Origin: Fusobacteriota bacterium
GTDB taxonomy: Bacteria > Fusobacteriota > Fusobacteriia > Fusobacteriales > Fusobacteriaceae
NCBI GenBank assembly: GCA_023389595.1
Contig: JAEWEF010000090.1
Span: forward strand, 1-26,269
Direction of reading: 5' to 3'
Length of the DNA stretch: 26,269 nt
The notes beneath the pieces are model-generated. The model had not been told where the DNA came from. It saw nothing but the letters and a program-made list of their open reading frames with translations, and made no database searches. Both the position numbers and the translations under genes were made by a program. Shown here in pieces: positions 6,310 to 13,824 of this stretch (position 1 is the first letter of the stretch; every line of letters starts with the position of its first letter).

Positions 6310-7459
6310 ATATCAAGGCCTCCACATTTTTCATTTTAGCAGCTCTATATGCCGGAAAAATACTAGAAATAAAAATCAATAAAATGTTTGCAAAAGATAT
6401 TATAAAAATTTCTTTTAGAGATATTTCCATAGGAATTTTATCTAAATAATATATATTTCTTAAAAAAGATATCCCATAATTCTTTAATAAGAATAATATT
6501 ACGAATGACAATATAAGTCCCATAACTATTCCTATTATTCCAAATAAAAGCCCCTGAATCAAGAATATATTCATTATGTTTTTTTTGAAAAATCCCATTG
6601 CTCTTAATATTCCTATATCTTTTATTTTTTCTCTAACCAAAGTATTTAATATTATCCATACCAAAAAGGCTGCTATAACAACTATTAATGATATTACTAT
6701 TACCATTATTGTTTTTTCTAAATTAAGAGCTGAAAGTAAAGATTTATTTTGCTCGCCCCACGTAATTGTATAAATATCGTTATATTTTTCTCTTATTATT
6801 TTGCTAATTTTTTCTGCGTTGTAAGGTTCGTTTAGTTTTATTAAAAACTTTCCGGCATAATCATCAAAATAATCTATATATTTTGCAGTAAAAAATGGCA
6901 ATATTACCATATTTGCATCATAATCATAAAATCCACTTTGAAATATACCTGTAACTGTTAAATCTATATCAACATTTTGAGAACTAACCATAGTAACGGT
7001 ATCTCCAATAGAAATTCCAAATTGTTTTGACAGTTCATTTCCTATTAAAATCGTAGATCTGTCGTCTAAGTCAATATCCCCTTCTATAATTTTACTTGTA
7101 ATCTCATCGGCATTTAAAACTTCATTGTAATCTAATCCTAAAACTTTTACTCCAGATGTATAAGTGTCATCATATTTATTTAAAAATTTTATTATTGACT
7201 GTGTATCATAAGATGGTATAACAGCTTTTATCCCATCTATTTTATAAAGATCTTCTTTTAAGTTTTCTGTTAAATTTCCTCTAAGCTCTATATGACTATT
7301 AAGTGATAATATACTATTTATCATATTTTTATCGAGACCGTTTGAAATTGCGAGAGAAACAATTAAAACTGTTACTCCTATCATTACTCCCAATATTGAT
7401 ATAAAACTTTGCTTTTTTCTGTGTAAAATATGCTTCTTAGCTATAAAAAATTCTATCAT
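6302..7459 (-). CDS. lolC: Lipoprotein-releasing ABC transporter permease, LolC/LolE family
   Basis: A 385-residue integral inner-membrane permease. One transmembrane segment lies near residues 18-40, followed by a large periplasmic domain (about 45-245), then three hydrophobic segments near 246-275, 290-325 and 348-370. The cytoplasmic EKIKDIGILRAMG coupling segment and the C-terminal FPAYRAAKMKNVEAL motif are typical of LolC/LolE/MacB-type FtsX domains. Only one permease gene accompanies lolD, so the transporter is probably a homodimer of the LolF kind; a second permease elsewhere cannot be excluded. GAGG lies 5-6 bases before the ATG. It follows recQ by 9 bases and probably shares its transcript. 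Confidence 0.88.
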   Translation of the reverse strand: MIEFFIAKKHILHRKKQSFISILGVMIGVTVLIVSLAISNGLDKNMINSILSLNSHIELRGNLTENLKEDLYKIDGIKAVIPSYDTQSIIKFLNKYDDTYTSGVKVLGLDYNEVLNADEITSKIIEGDIDLDDRSTILIGNELSKQFGISIGDTVTMVSSQNVDIDLTVTGIFQSGFYDYDANMVILPFFTAKYIDYFDDYAGKFLIKLNEPYNAEKISKIIREKYNDIYTITWGEQNKSLLSALNLEKTIMVIVISLIVVIAAFLVWIILNTLVREKIKDIGILRAMGFFKKNIMNIFLIQGLLFGIIGIVMGLILSFVILFLLKNYGISFLRNIYYLDKIPMEISLKEIFIISFANILLIFISSIFPAYRAAKMKNVEALIYD

Positions 7460-7468
7460 AAAAACCTC

Positions 7469-9283
7469 TTATAAATTTCTGTTTATTTCTTCTAAAAATA
7501 ATTCTCCGTACCTCATAAATTTTTGATTGCCTATACCGTTAATTTTTATCATTTCCCATCTATTTCTAGGTTTTTTTTCTGACATTTCTATAATGGTTAT
7601 ATCCGAAAAAATTATGTAGGGTTTAACATTTTCTTTATCTGCTATTTTTTTTCTTAAATCTATCAGCCTTTTAAATAATTCATTTTCGAAATAATCCGTG
7701 TGTATTTTTTCATCATTTTTTCTTATAACTTTTATTTTATCGTCTAATATATCTTTATATTTTTCTCCCAAAGTTACAACCGGGTAACTTCCGGCAGTCT
7801 GTAAAATATATTTTTCAGTTAACATATATTGTATGAAATTTTCTAACCAATCGTGATCAACATCACTCATTATTCCAAAAGTTGATAATTTATCGAGTCC
7901 CATATTAATCATTTTGGAATCAGCTCTACCTATTAGCATGTTAGTAAGTGTAGATATACCTATTTTTTCTTTTGCCCTGCCTACACAAGATATAATTTTT
8001 TTTGCCTCTATAGAATAGTCTTTTATATCTTTTTGGTCTAAACAATTAGAACAATTTCCACAATAACTTCTTATAATTTTTTCGCCAAAATATTTTAATA
8101 TATATTCCCTATAACAATCTTCAGTGTCACAATAGTTTATCATTTGATCCAATCTCTTATATTTTACTATCTTAGACTCTTTACTGTTTAATACATCTTG
8201 ATCTATTAAAAATTTTTGCACAGAAATATCTTTTGTATCAAATAATAATATAGCTTCAGATTTAAGTCCGTCTCTTCCAGCTCTACCAGCTTCCTGATAA
8301 TAACTTTCTACATCTTTTGGTATATTATAGTGAACTACATATCTTATATTTGACTTGTTTATTCCCATTCCAAAAGCATTTGTTGCAACCATAATTTTAA
8401 TATCATCCCTTAAAAATATTTCCTGATTTTTTTCTCTCTCTTTAGCATCAAGACCAGCGTGATATTTTAAAGCTTTTAAATTCAATATATTTTCTATGTA
8501 AAAAGATAATTCTTCAACTTTTTTTCTTGTAGAGCAATAAATTATTCCAGATTTTTCTTTATTTTTTAAAATAAATTCATTGATAAATTCTTCTTTAGAT
8601 TTATACTTACCCTCTCCTATTTTATGTACTTGAAAAAATATGTTTTCTCTGTTTATATAATCGGTATAAATAAATGGGTTAGCAATTTTTAATTTATTTA
8701 TTATATCTTTTTGTACCCTAGATGTAGCAGTGGCAGTTAAAGCTAAAGTAACTATATTATTTCTTTTAGAAATTTCATCCCTAAAATTAGCTATATTCAA
8801 GTAACTTTTTCTAAAATCATCTCCCCACTGAGAAACACAATGAGCTTCATCTATTACTACCATAGATATTTTTACTTTCTTTAAAAAATTTACAAAAAAT
8901 TGATTTTCTAATCTTTCTGGCGATATGTAAAGTATCTTCACTTTTCTACTGGCTATATCGTTTAATATACGTTTATATTGATCATATTCAAGTGAAGAAT
9001 TTAAATATTCAGCATTTATTGAAATAATTTTAAGAGCATCAACTTGATCTTTCATCAACGATATTAAAGGAGAAATAACTATTGTTAGTCCATCAAAAAT
9101 TAATGCCGGCAACTGATAGCATATAGATTTACCGGAACCGGTAGTCATTATTCCTAAAACGTCCTCTTTATTCAATATTTTATTTATTATATTTTTTTGA
9201 CCCAGTCTTAAACTGTCGTAACCGAAGTATTCTTTTAAAATTGAATTAATTGTTTTGTGCATTTTTTCACCAACTAATTTCAT
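7469..9283 (-). CDS. recQ: ATP-dependent DNA helicase RecQ
   Basis: RecQ is a 3'-5' helicase of recombination and fork repair. The 604-residue protein has Walker A TTGSGKS (47-53), DEAH (145-148), the aromatic-rich loop SQWGDDFRKSY (151-161), motif VI QEAGRAGRDG, the zinc-binding cysteines (CDTEDC and YCGNCSNC), a winged-helix region and a C-terminal HRDC domain. The loop normally reads QWGHDFR; here the histidine is Asp155. The ATG at 9283 overlaps the dprA stop by four bases (ATGA). A second ATG at 9262, after GGTGA, would give a start closer to other RecQs (MHKTINSILKEYFGY) and is equally possible. It is located between dprA and lolC in one direction. Confidence 0.96.
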   Translation of the reverse strand: MKLVGEKMHKTINSILKEYFGYDSLRLGQKNIINKILNKEDVLGIMTTGSGKSICYQLPALIFDGLTIVISPLISLMKDQVDALKIISINAEYLNSSLEYDQYKRILNDIASRKVKILYISPERLENQFFVNFLKKVKISMVVIDEAHCVSQWGDDFRKSYLNIANFRDEISKRNNIVTLALTATATSRVQKDIINKLKIANPFIYTDYINRENIFFQVHKIGEGKYKSKEEFINEFILKNKEKSGIIYCSTRKKVEELSFYIENILNLKALKYHAGLDAKEREKNQEIFLRDDIKIMVATNAFGMGINKSNIRYVVHYNIPKDVESYYQEAGRAGRDGLKSEAILLFDTKDISVQKFLIDQDVLNSKESKIVKYKRLDQMINYCDTEDCYREYILKYFGEKIIRSYCGNCSNCLDQKDIKDYSIEAKKIISCVGRAKEKIGISTLTNMLIGRADSKMINMGLDKLSTFGIMSDVDHDWLENFIQYMLTEKYILQTAGSYPVVTLGEKYKDILDDKIKVIRKNDEKIHTDYFENELFKRLIDLRKKIADKENVKPYIIFSDITIIEMSEKKPRNRWEMIKINGIGNQKFMRYGELFLEEINRNL

Positions 9284-10227
9284 TGAAACATATTTTTTTG
9301 TTTCATTTTTTTCATTTTTAATAAATTTAATTTGTTTTCTAAGTCTTTATCATTGTCAATAATCATTAAATGCTTTTTGTATTTTTCTATAAAATCTTCA
9401 CACGATTTATTTATGAATATATTTTTATTTTGCTTTTTTGCAAATTTAAATGTATGAACACTGCCGCCCTTAAGTGAAGTTTCTGCTATTATCAGATTAT
9501 CTGATAATGCAGTTATTATTCTGTTTCTATCTATAAGATTTCTTATATTTATTGTATCGTACGGTAAATTTTCGCTGACTATAAATCCATTATTAGATAC
9601 TATTTCTTCAAAAAGAATTTCATTTTCTTTAGGATAAATATTTTGAGCTAATCCATATCCTAATATTGCAGCCGTATTTTTTATACAAATTCTATGTCCT
9701 ATAGTATCGCACCCTCTAGCTAATCCACTTATATTTAAATATTTTTTTGAGGCTACATATTTTGAAATGTTTTCGCAAAATTCAATCCCAGATTCGCTTG
9801 GTTTTCTCGTTCCAACTATGGCAAAACTATCTCTTAGTTTTTTTCTATCAAAATTCCCTTTTACAAAAATTAAATACGGAGGTCTTTCTATATTTTTTAA
9901 TTTTTTAGGATAGTTTTCATCTAAAATAGATAGAACATCTACATTGTTTACGTTACAAAATTCAACACTTTTTTCACAATTATAATCTATCTCATTCATT
10001 ATTTGCTTATCTTGCAAAACTGATAAAATGTTTTCAAAATTAGTTTTTGCATCTATTGATTTTAAAAAATCCTTTATTATATACTTATATTTTTCTTCCT
10101 TAGTATCATAAAAATCAATACTGCTTTCATTAATTATATTAAAAAATTTATAAAGAGTATTTTTATTTATACACATTCGACTTGATATAGCTGAAAATAT
10201 ATATAAAATTTTTTTATCTATATACAA
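9280..10227 (-). CDS. dprA: DNA processing protein DprA (Smf)
   Basis: DprA protects incoming single-stranded DNA during transformation and loads RecA on it. The 315-residue protein has a helical N-terminal region, then the Rossmann-like core: SFAIVGTRKPSESG, ISGLARGCDTIGH, GLAQNIYPKEN and RNRIITALSDNLIIAE. The C-terminal winged-helix domain found in some family members is missing; the protein ends in a lysine-rich tail. The usual GEKSGAL-type segment reads TSLKGGSVHT. The start is a TTG at 10227 with GGAGGA about 10 bases upstream. It heads the dprA-recQ-lolC-lolD series. No convincing promoter is visible in the 100 bases between it and the clpB terminator. Confidence 0.92.
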   Translation of the reverse strand: MYIDKKILYIFSAISSRMCINKNTLYKFFNIINESSIDFYDTKEEKYKYIIKDFLKSIDAKTNFENILSVLQDKQIMNEIDYNCEKSVEFCNVNNVDVLSILDENYPKKLKNIERPPYLIFVKGNFDRKKLRDSFAIVGTRKPSESGIEFCENISKYVASKKYLNISGLARGCDTIGHRICIKNTAAILGYGLAQNIYPKENEILFEEIVSNNGFIVSENLPYDTINIRNLIDRNRIITALSDNLIIAETSLKGGSVHTFKFAKKQNKNIFINKSCEDFIEKYKKHLMIIDNDKDLENKLNLLKMKKMKQKNMFQ

Positions 10228-10301
10228 TTTATATTAATCCTCCGACAAAATATTAATAATAAAGTTTATCACATTTTTCATTTTTTTTCTAATCATTAAA
10301 T

Positions 10302-10331
10302 AAAAAAGGAATCCTTACGGACTCCTTTTTT
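10302..10331 (-). terminator. Rho-independent terminator of clpB
   Basis: AAAAAAGGAATCC (10302-10314) faces GGACTCCTTTTTT (10319-10331) across a 4-base loop, with one weak pair in the stem. On the minus strand it is followed by a T-run and overlaps the clpB stop codon. Confidence 0.85.
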
Positions 10332-12904
10332 TATTTGGACACATTAAAAATAATTTTCCCTTCAGACACATCCAGTGTTACTCTGCTTCTATCAACTATT
10401 TCATTAGACAGAATTTTCTTAGCTAAATCTGTTTCTAATTCTCTTTGTATGAATCTTCTAAGAGGTCTTGCTCCATATTGTGGATCATATGCATTTACTG
10501 CTAAATATTCTAAAAGATTATCTGTAACATTAAGATTAACATGTATATCTTTCAGTTTTTCTTCTAATTCTTTCAGTGAAATTTTAACTATTTCTTTTAT
10601 GTCTTCTATTGTAAGAGATTTAAATATTATTGTTTCGTCAACACGATTTAAAAATTCTGGTCTGAATCTATTTTTCAATTCAGAAATAATTTTATTTTTT
10701 GTTTCATCAGATAAATTTGTATCGGATAGTATATATTCACTACCTATATTAGAAGTCATAATAATAAGTGTATTTTTAAAATCGACAACACGACCTTGAC
10801 CGTCAGTTAATCTACCGTCGTCAAGAACTTGTAAAAGCGTGTTAAATACATCGGGATGTGCTTTTTCTATTTCATCAAATAATATAACTGAATATGGCTT
10901 AGTTCTTATAGCTTCTGTAAGTTGTCCTCCTTCCTCGTAACCAACATATCCAGGAGGTGCTCCTATAAGTCTAGTTGTTGAAAATTTGTCCATATATTCA
11001 CTCATATCTATTCTAACTACATTCTCTTCACTATCAAATAAATTATATGCAAGAGTTTTAGCTAAATATGTTTTTCCAACACCTGTAGGTCCTAAAAATA
11101 TAAAACTACCCATAGGTCTATTTTTATCTTTTAGTCCAGCAGAAAATCTCATTATTGTGTCCGCAACAGATTTAACAGCTTCATCTTGCCCTTTAACTCT
11201 TTCCTTTATGTTATTTTCCAAATTTAGCATTTTACTTTTTGTGCTTTCAGTAAGCTTAGAAACTGGTATTCCTGTCCATCTAGAAACAATATCCGCTATT
11301 TCATCTTCTGTAACTTCCAATTTTAATAAACTTTGAGAATAATTTTTTTCATCTATTTTATTTTGTTGTTCTTCAAGTTCTTTTTCTAACGAAGACATCT
11401 TTCCATATTTTAATTCTGAAATTTTTGCTAGATCGTATTCTCTTTCTGCTTGCTCTATTTCAATTTTTACATCCTCTATTTCTTTTTTTATTTCTTTTAT
11501 TCTCTTTATGTCCTCTTTTTCTATTTCCCATTGAGCTTTTAAATTATCTTTTTCAGACTTTAGTTCTTGCAACTCTTTTTCCAAAGTAGAAAGTCTTTCT
11601 TTAGAAATTTCATCAGTTTCTTTTTCTAGTGCTTTTTCTTCTATTTCTAGTTGCATAACCTTTCTTGTAAGAGTATCTAATTCTTCAGGCATAGAATCTA
11701 TTTCTGTTCTTATCATTGCAGCAGCTTCATCTATAAGATCTATTGCCTTGTCCGGTAATTTTCTATCACTTATATATCTGTGACTAAGTTTCGCAGCCTC
11801 TACTATAGCGTTATCTGTTATTCTTACTCCATGATATGCTTCAAACCTATCTTTCAACCCTCTTAAAATTGATATGGTATCGTCAACATTAGGTTCGTTA
11901 ACCATTATAGTTTGAAATCTTCTTTCAAGTGCCGGATCTTTTTCTATATATTTTCTGTACTCATCTATAGTAGTTGCACCAATAACTCTGACATCACCTC
12001 TAGCCAACATAGGTTTCAACATATTTCCCGCGTCAAGAGATCCATCTCCTTTTCCTGCTCCAACTATTGTATGTATTTCATCTATAAATAATATTATATT
12101 CCCATTTGAATCTTCAACTTCTTTTAAAATAGCTTTAAATCTTTCTTCAAATTCTCCTCTATATTTTGCTCCTGCAACTATTGCTCCCATATCTAAAGAA
12201 TAAATTTGTTTACCCTTTAAACTTTCTGGTACATCTCCGTTAAGCGTTCTTTGTGCAAGTCCTTCAACTATAGCAGTTTTACCTACTCCAGGTTCTCCTA
12301 TAAGTATTGGATTATTTTTTGTTCTTCTCGAAATTATCTGTATGGCTCTTCTAATTTCTGAATCTCTTCCAATAATAGGATCTATTTTCCCGGACTTAGC
12401 TAATTCTATTAAATTTTTTGCATATTTTTCTAAAGCCTCATAAGTATCTTCTGGATTAGCAGAAGTTATTTTTTTATCTCCTCTTATATCCATCAATATT
12501 TTTTTATATTCTTCAAGTTTTACTCCATTTTGTTTCAGAACATCTATTTTTTCAATAGCAGACCAAAAAATATGCTCTACACTTAAATAAGAATCCCCTA
12601 GTTGATTCATTATTTCTGTTGCTCTAAATATTAATTGAGTTGTGGAATTATCTAGTTGTATATTATTTGTATCTCCATATATTTTTGGATATTTAGAAAG
12701 TTCTTCTCCAAGTCTTGAAGCTATAGAGTTTGGATTAAGGTTCATCCTATTTAATATTTTATTTATTAGTCCATCTTTATTGTTAACTATAGCTAGTGCA
12801 AACGCCTCAGGTTTTATAGTTTGTTGATTGAAATTTTTTGTAATAGAATGTGCATCATTAAATGCTTTTACAGTATTCTCAGTAAATTTATTAGTATCTA
12901 TCAT
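10331..12904 (-). CDS. clpB: ATP-dependent disaggregase chaperone ClpB
   Basis: ClpB is a hexameric AAA+ machine that, with DnaK, pulls proteins out of heat-induced aggregates. At 857 residues it is full length: N domain (1-145), first AAA+ module with Walker A GEPGVGKT (203-210) and Walker B ILFIDEIHT, the long coiled-coil middle domain (about 405-530) rich in Glu and Lys, and second AAA+ module with GPTGVGKT (near residue 600) and VILFDEIEKAH. The middle domain and lack of a ClpP-binding loop separate it from ClpA/ClpC. AGGAGG lies 7 bases before the ATG. It is transcribed alone, from a consensus promoter overlapped by a CIRCE-like operator, to its own terminator. Confidence 0.98.
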   Translation of the reverse strand: MIDTNKFTENTVKAFNDAHSITKNFNQQTIKPEAFALAIVNNKDGLINKILNRMNLNPNSIASRLGEELSKYPKIYGDTNNIQLDNSTTQLIFRATEIMNQLGDSYLSVEHIFWSAIEKIDVLKQNGVKLEEYKKILMDIRGDKKITSANPEDTYEALEKYAKNLIELAKSGKIDPIIGRDSEIRRAIQIISRRTKNNPILIGEPGVGKTAIVEGLAQRTLNGDVPESLKGKQIYSLDMGAIVAGAKYRGEFEERFKAILKEVEDSNGNIILFIDEIHTIVGAGKGDGSLDAGNMLKPMLARGDVRVIGATTIDEYRKYIEKDPALERRFQTIMVNEPNVDDTISILRGLKDRFEAYHGVRITDNAIVEAAKLSHRYISDRKLPDKAIDLIDEAAAMIRTEIDSMPEELDTLTRKVMQLEIEEKALEKETDEISKERLSTLEKELQELKSEKDNLKAQWEIEKEDIKRIKEIKKEIEDVKIEIEQAEREYDLAKISELKYGKMSSLEKELEEQQNKIDEKNYSQSLLKLEVTEDEIADIVSRWTGIPVSKLTESTKSKMLNLENNIKERVKGQDEAVKSVADTIMRFSAGLKDKNRPMGSFIFLGPTGVGKTYLAKTLAYNLFDSEENVVRIDMSEYMDKFSTTRLIGAPPGYVGYEEGGQLTEAIRTKPYSVILFDEIEKAHPDVFNTLLQVLDDGRLTDGQGRVVDFKNTLIIMTSNIGSEYILSDTNLSDETKNKIISELKNRFRPEFLNRVDETIIFKSLTIEDIKEIVKISLKELEEKLKDIHVNLNVTDNLLEYLAVNAYDPQYGARPLRRFIQRELETDLAKKILSNEIVDRSRVTLDVSEGKIIFNVSK

Positions 12905-12917
12905 CTTTTTACCTCCT

Positions 12918-12944
12918 TTAGCACTCTCTTATTTTAGTGGCTAA
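12918..12944 (-). promoter_or_regulatory. CIRCE-type HrcA operator of clpB, one arm degenerate
   Basis: CIRCE is TTAGCACTC-N9-GAGTGCTAA. Here TTAGCACTC (12918-12926) is a perfect arm, followed by exactly 9 bases and AGTGGCTAA (12936-12944), which keeps CTAA but is shifted or mutated in the AGTG part. It covers the predicted clpB transcript start and ends 13 bases before the ATG, the usual position for HrcA repression. No hrcA gene is in the window. Confidence 0.75.
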
Positions 12945-13061
12945 TAATTTTATACAACTTTTATTTTTTTTTGTCAAATATTTTTTTATTTTTTTTCTTT
13001 TTATCTGCTTTATATTTTGTTTTTCTATATCGCTGTAGTGAGAAGAGCCGCTATTTCCCAT
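12918..13061 (-). CDS. Possible 47-residue ORF upstream of clpB (doubtful)
   Basis: An ATG at 13061 opens a 47-codon frame beginning MGNSGSSHYSDIEKQ, then a very lysine-rich stretch, ending in the TAA of the CIRCE element. The first 14 codons are richer in G+C than any nearby intergenic DNA and use varied codons (AGC, GGC, CAC, TAC), unlike random AT-rich spacer. Against it: no good Shine-Dalgarno is seen, the clpB promoter and operator lie within it, and the lysine run is what poly-A spacer would encode by chance. I do not recognise the peptide. It may be a small gene, a decayed remnant, or part of an untranslated element. Confidence 0.22.
   Translation of the reverse strand: MGNSGSSHYSDIEKQNIKQIKRKKIKKYLTKKNKSCIKLLATKIREC
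12949..12977 (-). promoter_or_regulatory. clpB promoter
   Basis: Minus-strand TTGACA (12972-12977), 17-base spacer, TATAAA (12949-12954). Predicted transcript start near 12942, inside the CIRCE element, which explains how HrcA would block it. Confidence 0.82.
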
Positions 13062-13102
13062 TCGTTTCTTATCTCTTTATGACAAATATTTTTTTAAAAA
13101 AT

Positions 13103-13132
13103 AAAAAAACTTCACTAGTATAAGTGAAGTTT
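13103..13132 (-). terminator. Rho-independent terminator of rpsF-rpsR
   Basis: A perfect 10-bp stem, AAACTTCACT (13107-13116) with AGTGAAGTTT (13123-13132), loop of 6, and a T-run on the minus strand. It lies 7 bases after the rpsR stop. Downstream to the clpB promoter (12978-13102) the only notable content is a G+C-richer patch at about 13030-13070. Confidence 0.88.
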
Positions 13133-13139
13133 CAGTCTT

Positions 13140-13358
13140 TTATTTTTCTATTCTTGTATAAGGAATTAAAGCTATATTTCTAGCCCTTTTAATAGCTCTA
13201 GCTATTTTTCTTTGAAGTTTTGAATTTGCTCCTGTTAATCTTGATGGATTAATTTTACCTTTGTCAGAAACAAATCTTTTCAAAAGATCAACATTTTTAT
13301 AATCAATTTCTTCAGCTTTAACTCTTAATTTGGCTCTTCTTCTTCTAAATTCTGCCAT
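13140..13358 (-). CDS. rpsR: 30S ribosomal protein S18
   Basis: A 72-residue S18 with the family core KNVDLLKRFVSDKGKINPSRLTG and KLQRKIARAIKRARNIALIPYT, which binds 16S rRNA and pairs with S6 in the small-subunit platform. It is the cysteine-free form: the N-terminal zinc-ribbon cysteines of some S18 proteins are absent. AAAGGAGG lies about 8 bases before the ATG. It follows rpsF by only 50 bases, with no ssb between, and ends at a strong terminator. Confidence 0.98.
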   Translation of the reverse strand: MAEFRRRRAKLRVKAEEIDYKNVDLLKRFVSDKGKINPSRLTGANSKLQRKIARAIKRARNIALIPYTRIEK

Positions 13359-13408
13359 TGATATTTACCTCCTTTTTGAGAATTAACGAATAATTTAATC
13401 AAACAATA

Positions 13409-13693
13409 TTAGCTAAGTTTTACAACAATGTATCTCATTACATTTTCTGTAATGTTTAATTTAGATTCTACTTCCACTAACTTTGTTCCGTCAATCTCAA
13501 AAGTAGTTAATACATAGAAACCTGACTTTTTCTTATCTATAGGATAAGCAAGCTTTCTTTCTCCCCATTTTTCAGTTTTTAGAATGTTAGCTCCATTTGA
13601 TGTTAATAAAGTATTAACATTAGCTATTAAAGCTTCTCTTCCCTCTTCTAAAACTGTTGGGTTGATGATGTACATAATTTCGTATTTCTTCAT
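13409..13693 (-). CDS. rpsF: 30S ribosomal protein S6
   Basis: S6 heterodimerises with S18 on the 16S rRNA central domain. The protein is 94 residues when begun at ATG 13693 (MKKYEIMYIINPT), the usual S6 N-terminus, with GGAGGA 7 bases upstream. An in-frame upstream start at 13726 would add 11 residues that encode the Shine-Dalgarno itself (KGGGK) and is rejected. Conserved segments are KWGERKLAYPIDKKKSGFYV and NVMRYIVVK. The gene has its own promoter at 13756-13784, and its mRNA begins with a hairpin that could serve S6:S18 autoregulation. The acidic C-terminal tail of some S6 proteins is absent. Confidence 0.97.
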   Translation of the reverse strand: MKKYEIMYIINPTVLEEGREALIANVNTLLTSNGANILKTEKWGERKLAYPIDKKKSGFYVLTTFEIDGTKLVEVESKLNITENVMRYIVVKLS

Positions 13694-13720
13694 CGTTTTT
13701 CCTCCTCCCTTTGGTATTTT

Positions 13721-13748
13721 GCCCAAAAAATAAATTTTTGAGCAGGGC
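13721..13748 (-). promoter_or_regulatory. Hairpin at the 5' end of the rpsF mRNA
   Basis: On the minus-strand RNA, GCC (13748-13746) pairs with GGC (13723-13721), then CAAAAA with UUUUUG around a 5-base loop; CUGCU bulges on the 5' side. It begins at the predicted transcript start and ends about 11 bases before the Shine-Dalgarno. S6:S18 complexes bind bulged leader hairpins in many bacteria; the known CCG signature is not visible here, so the role is unproven. Confidence 0.5.
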
Positions 13749-13755
13749 GTTTTTT

Positions 13756-13784
13756 ATTCTAACATAATATATCTTTTTTATCAA
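13756..13784 (-). promoter_or_regulatory. rpsF-rpsR promoter
   Basis: Minus-strand TTGATA (13779-13784), 17-base spacer, TAGAAT (13756-13761) with an extended -10 TG. Predicted start near 13749. No terminator is visible between ftsZ and this promoter, so some read-through from the division cluster is possible. Confidence 0.75.
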
Positions 13785-13824
13785 GTGTTTTTTATAAATA
13801 TGCTGTTGATTTAAAATTATTTTT

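Noticed and set aside
10335..11336. Plus-strand frames opposite clpB
   Set aside because: They mirror a full-length ClpB and show no domain, promoter or Shine-Dalgarno of their own.
13409..13726. Longer rpsF with an 11-residue N-terminal extension
   Set aside because: The extension encodes the Shine-Dalgarno itself, and the internal ATG gives the standard S6 N-terminus.
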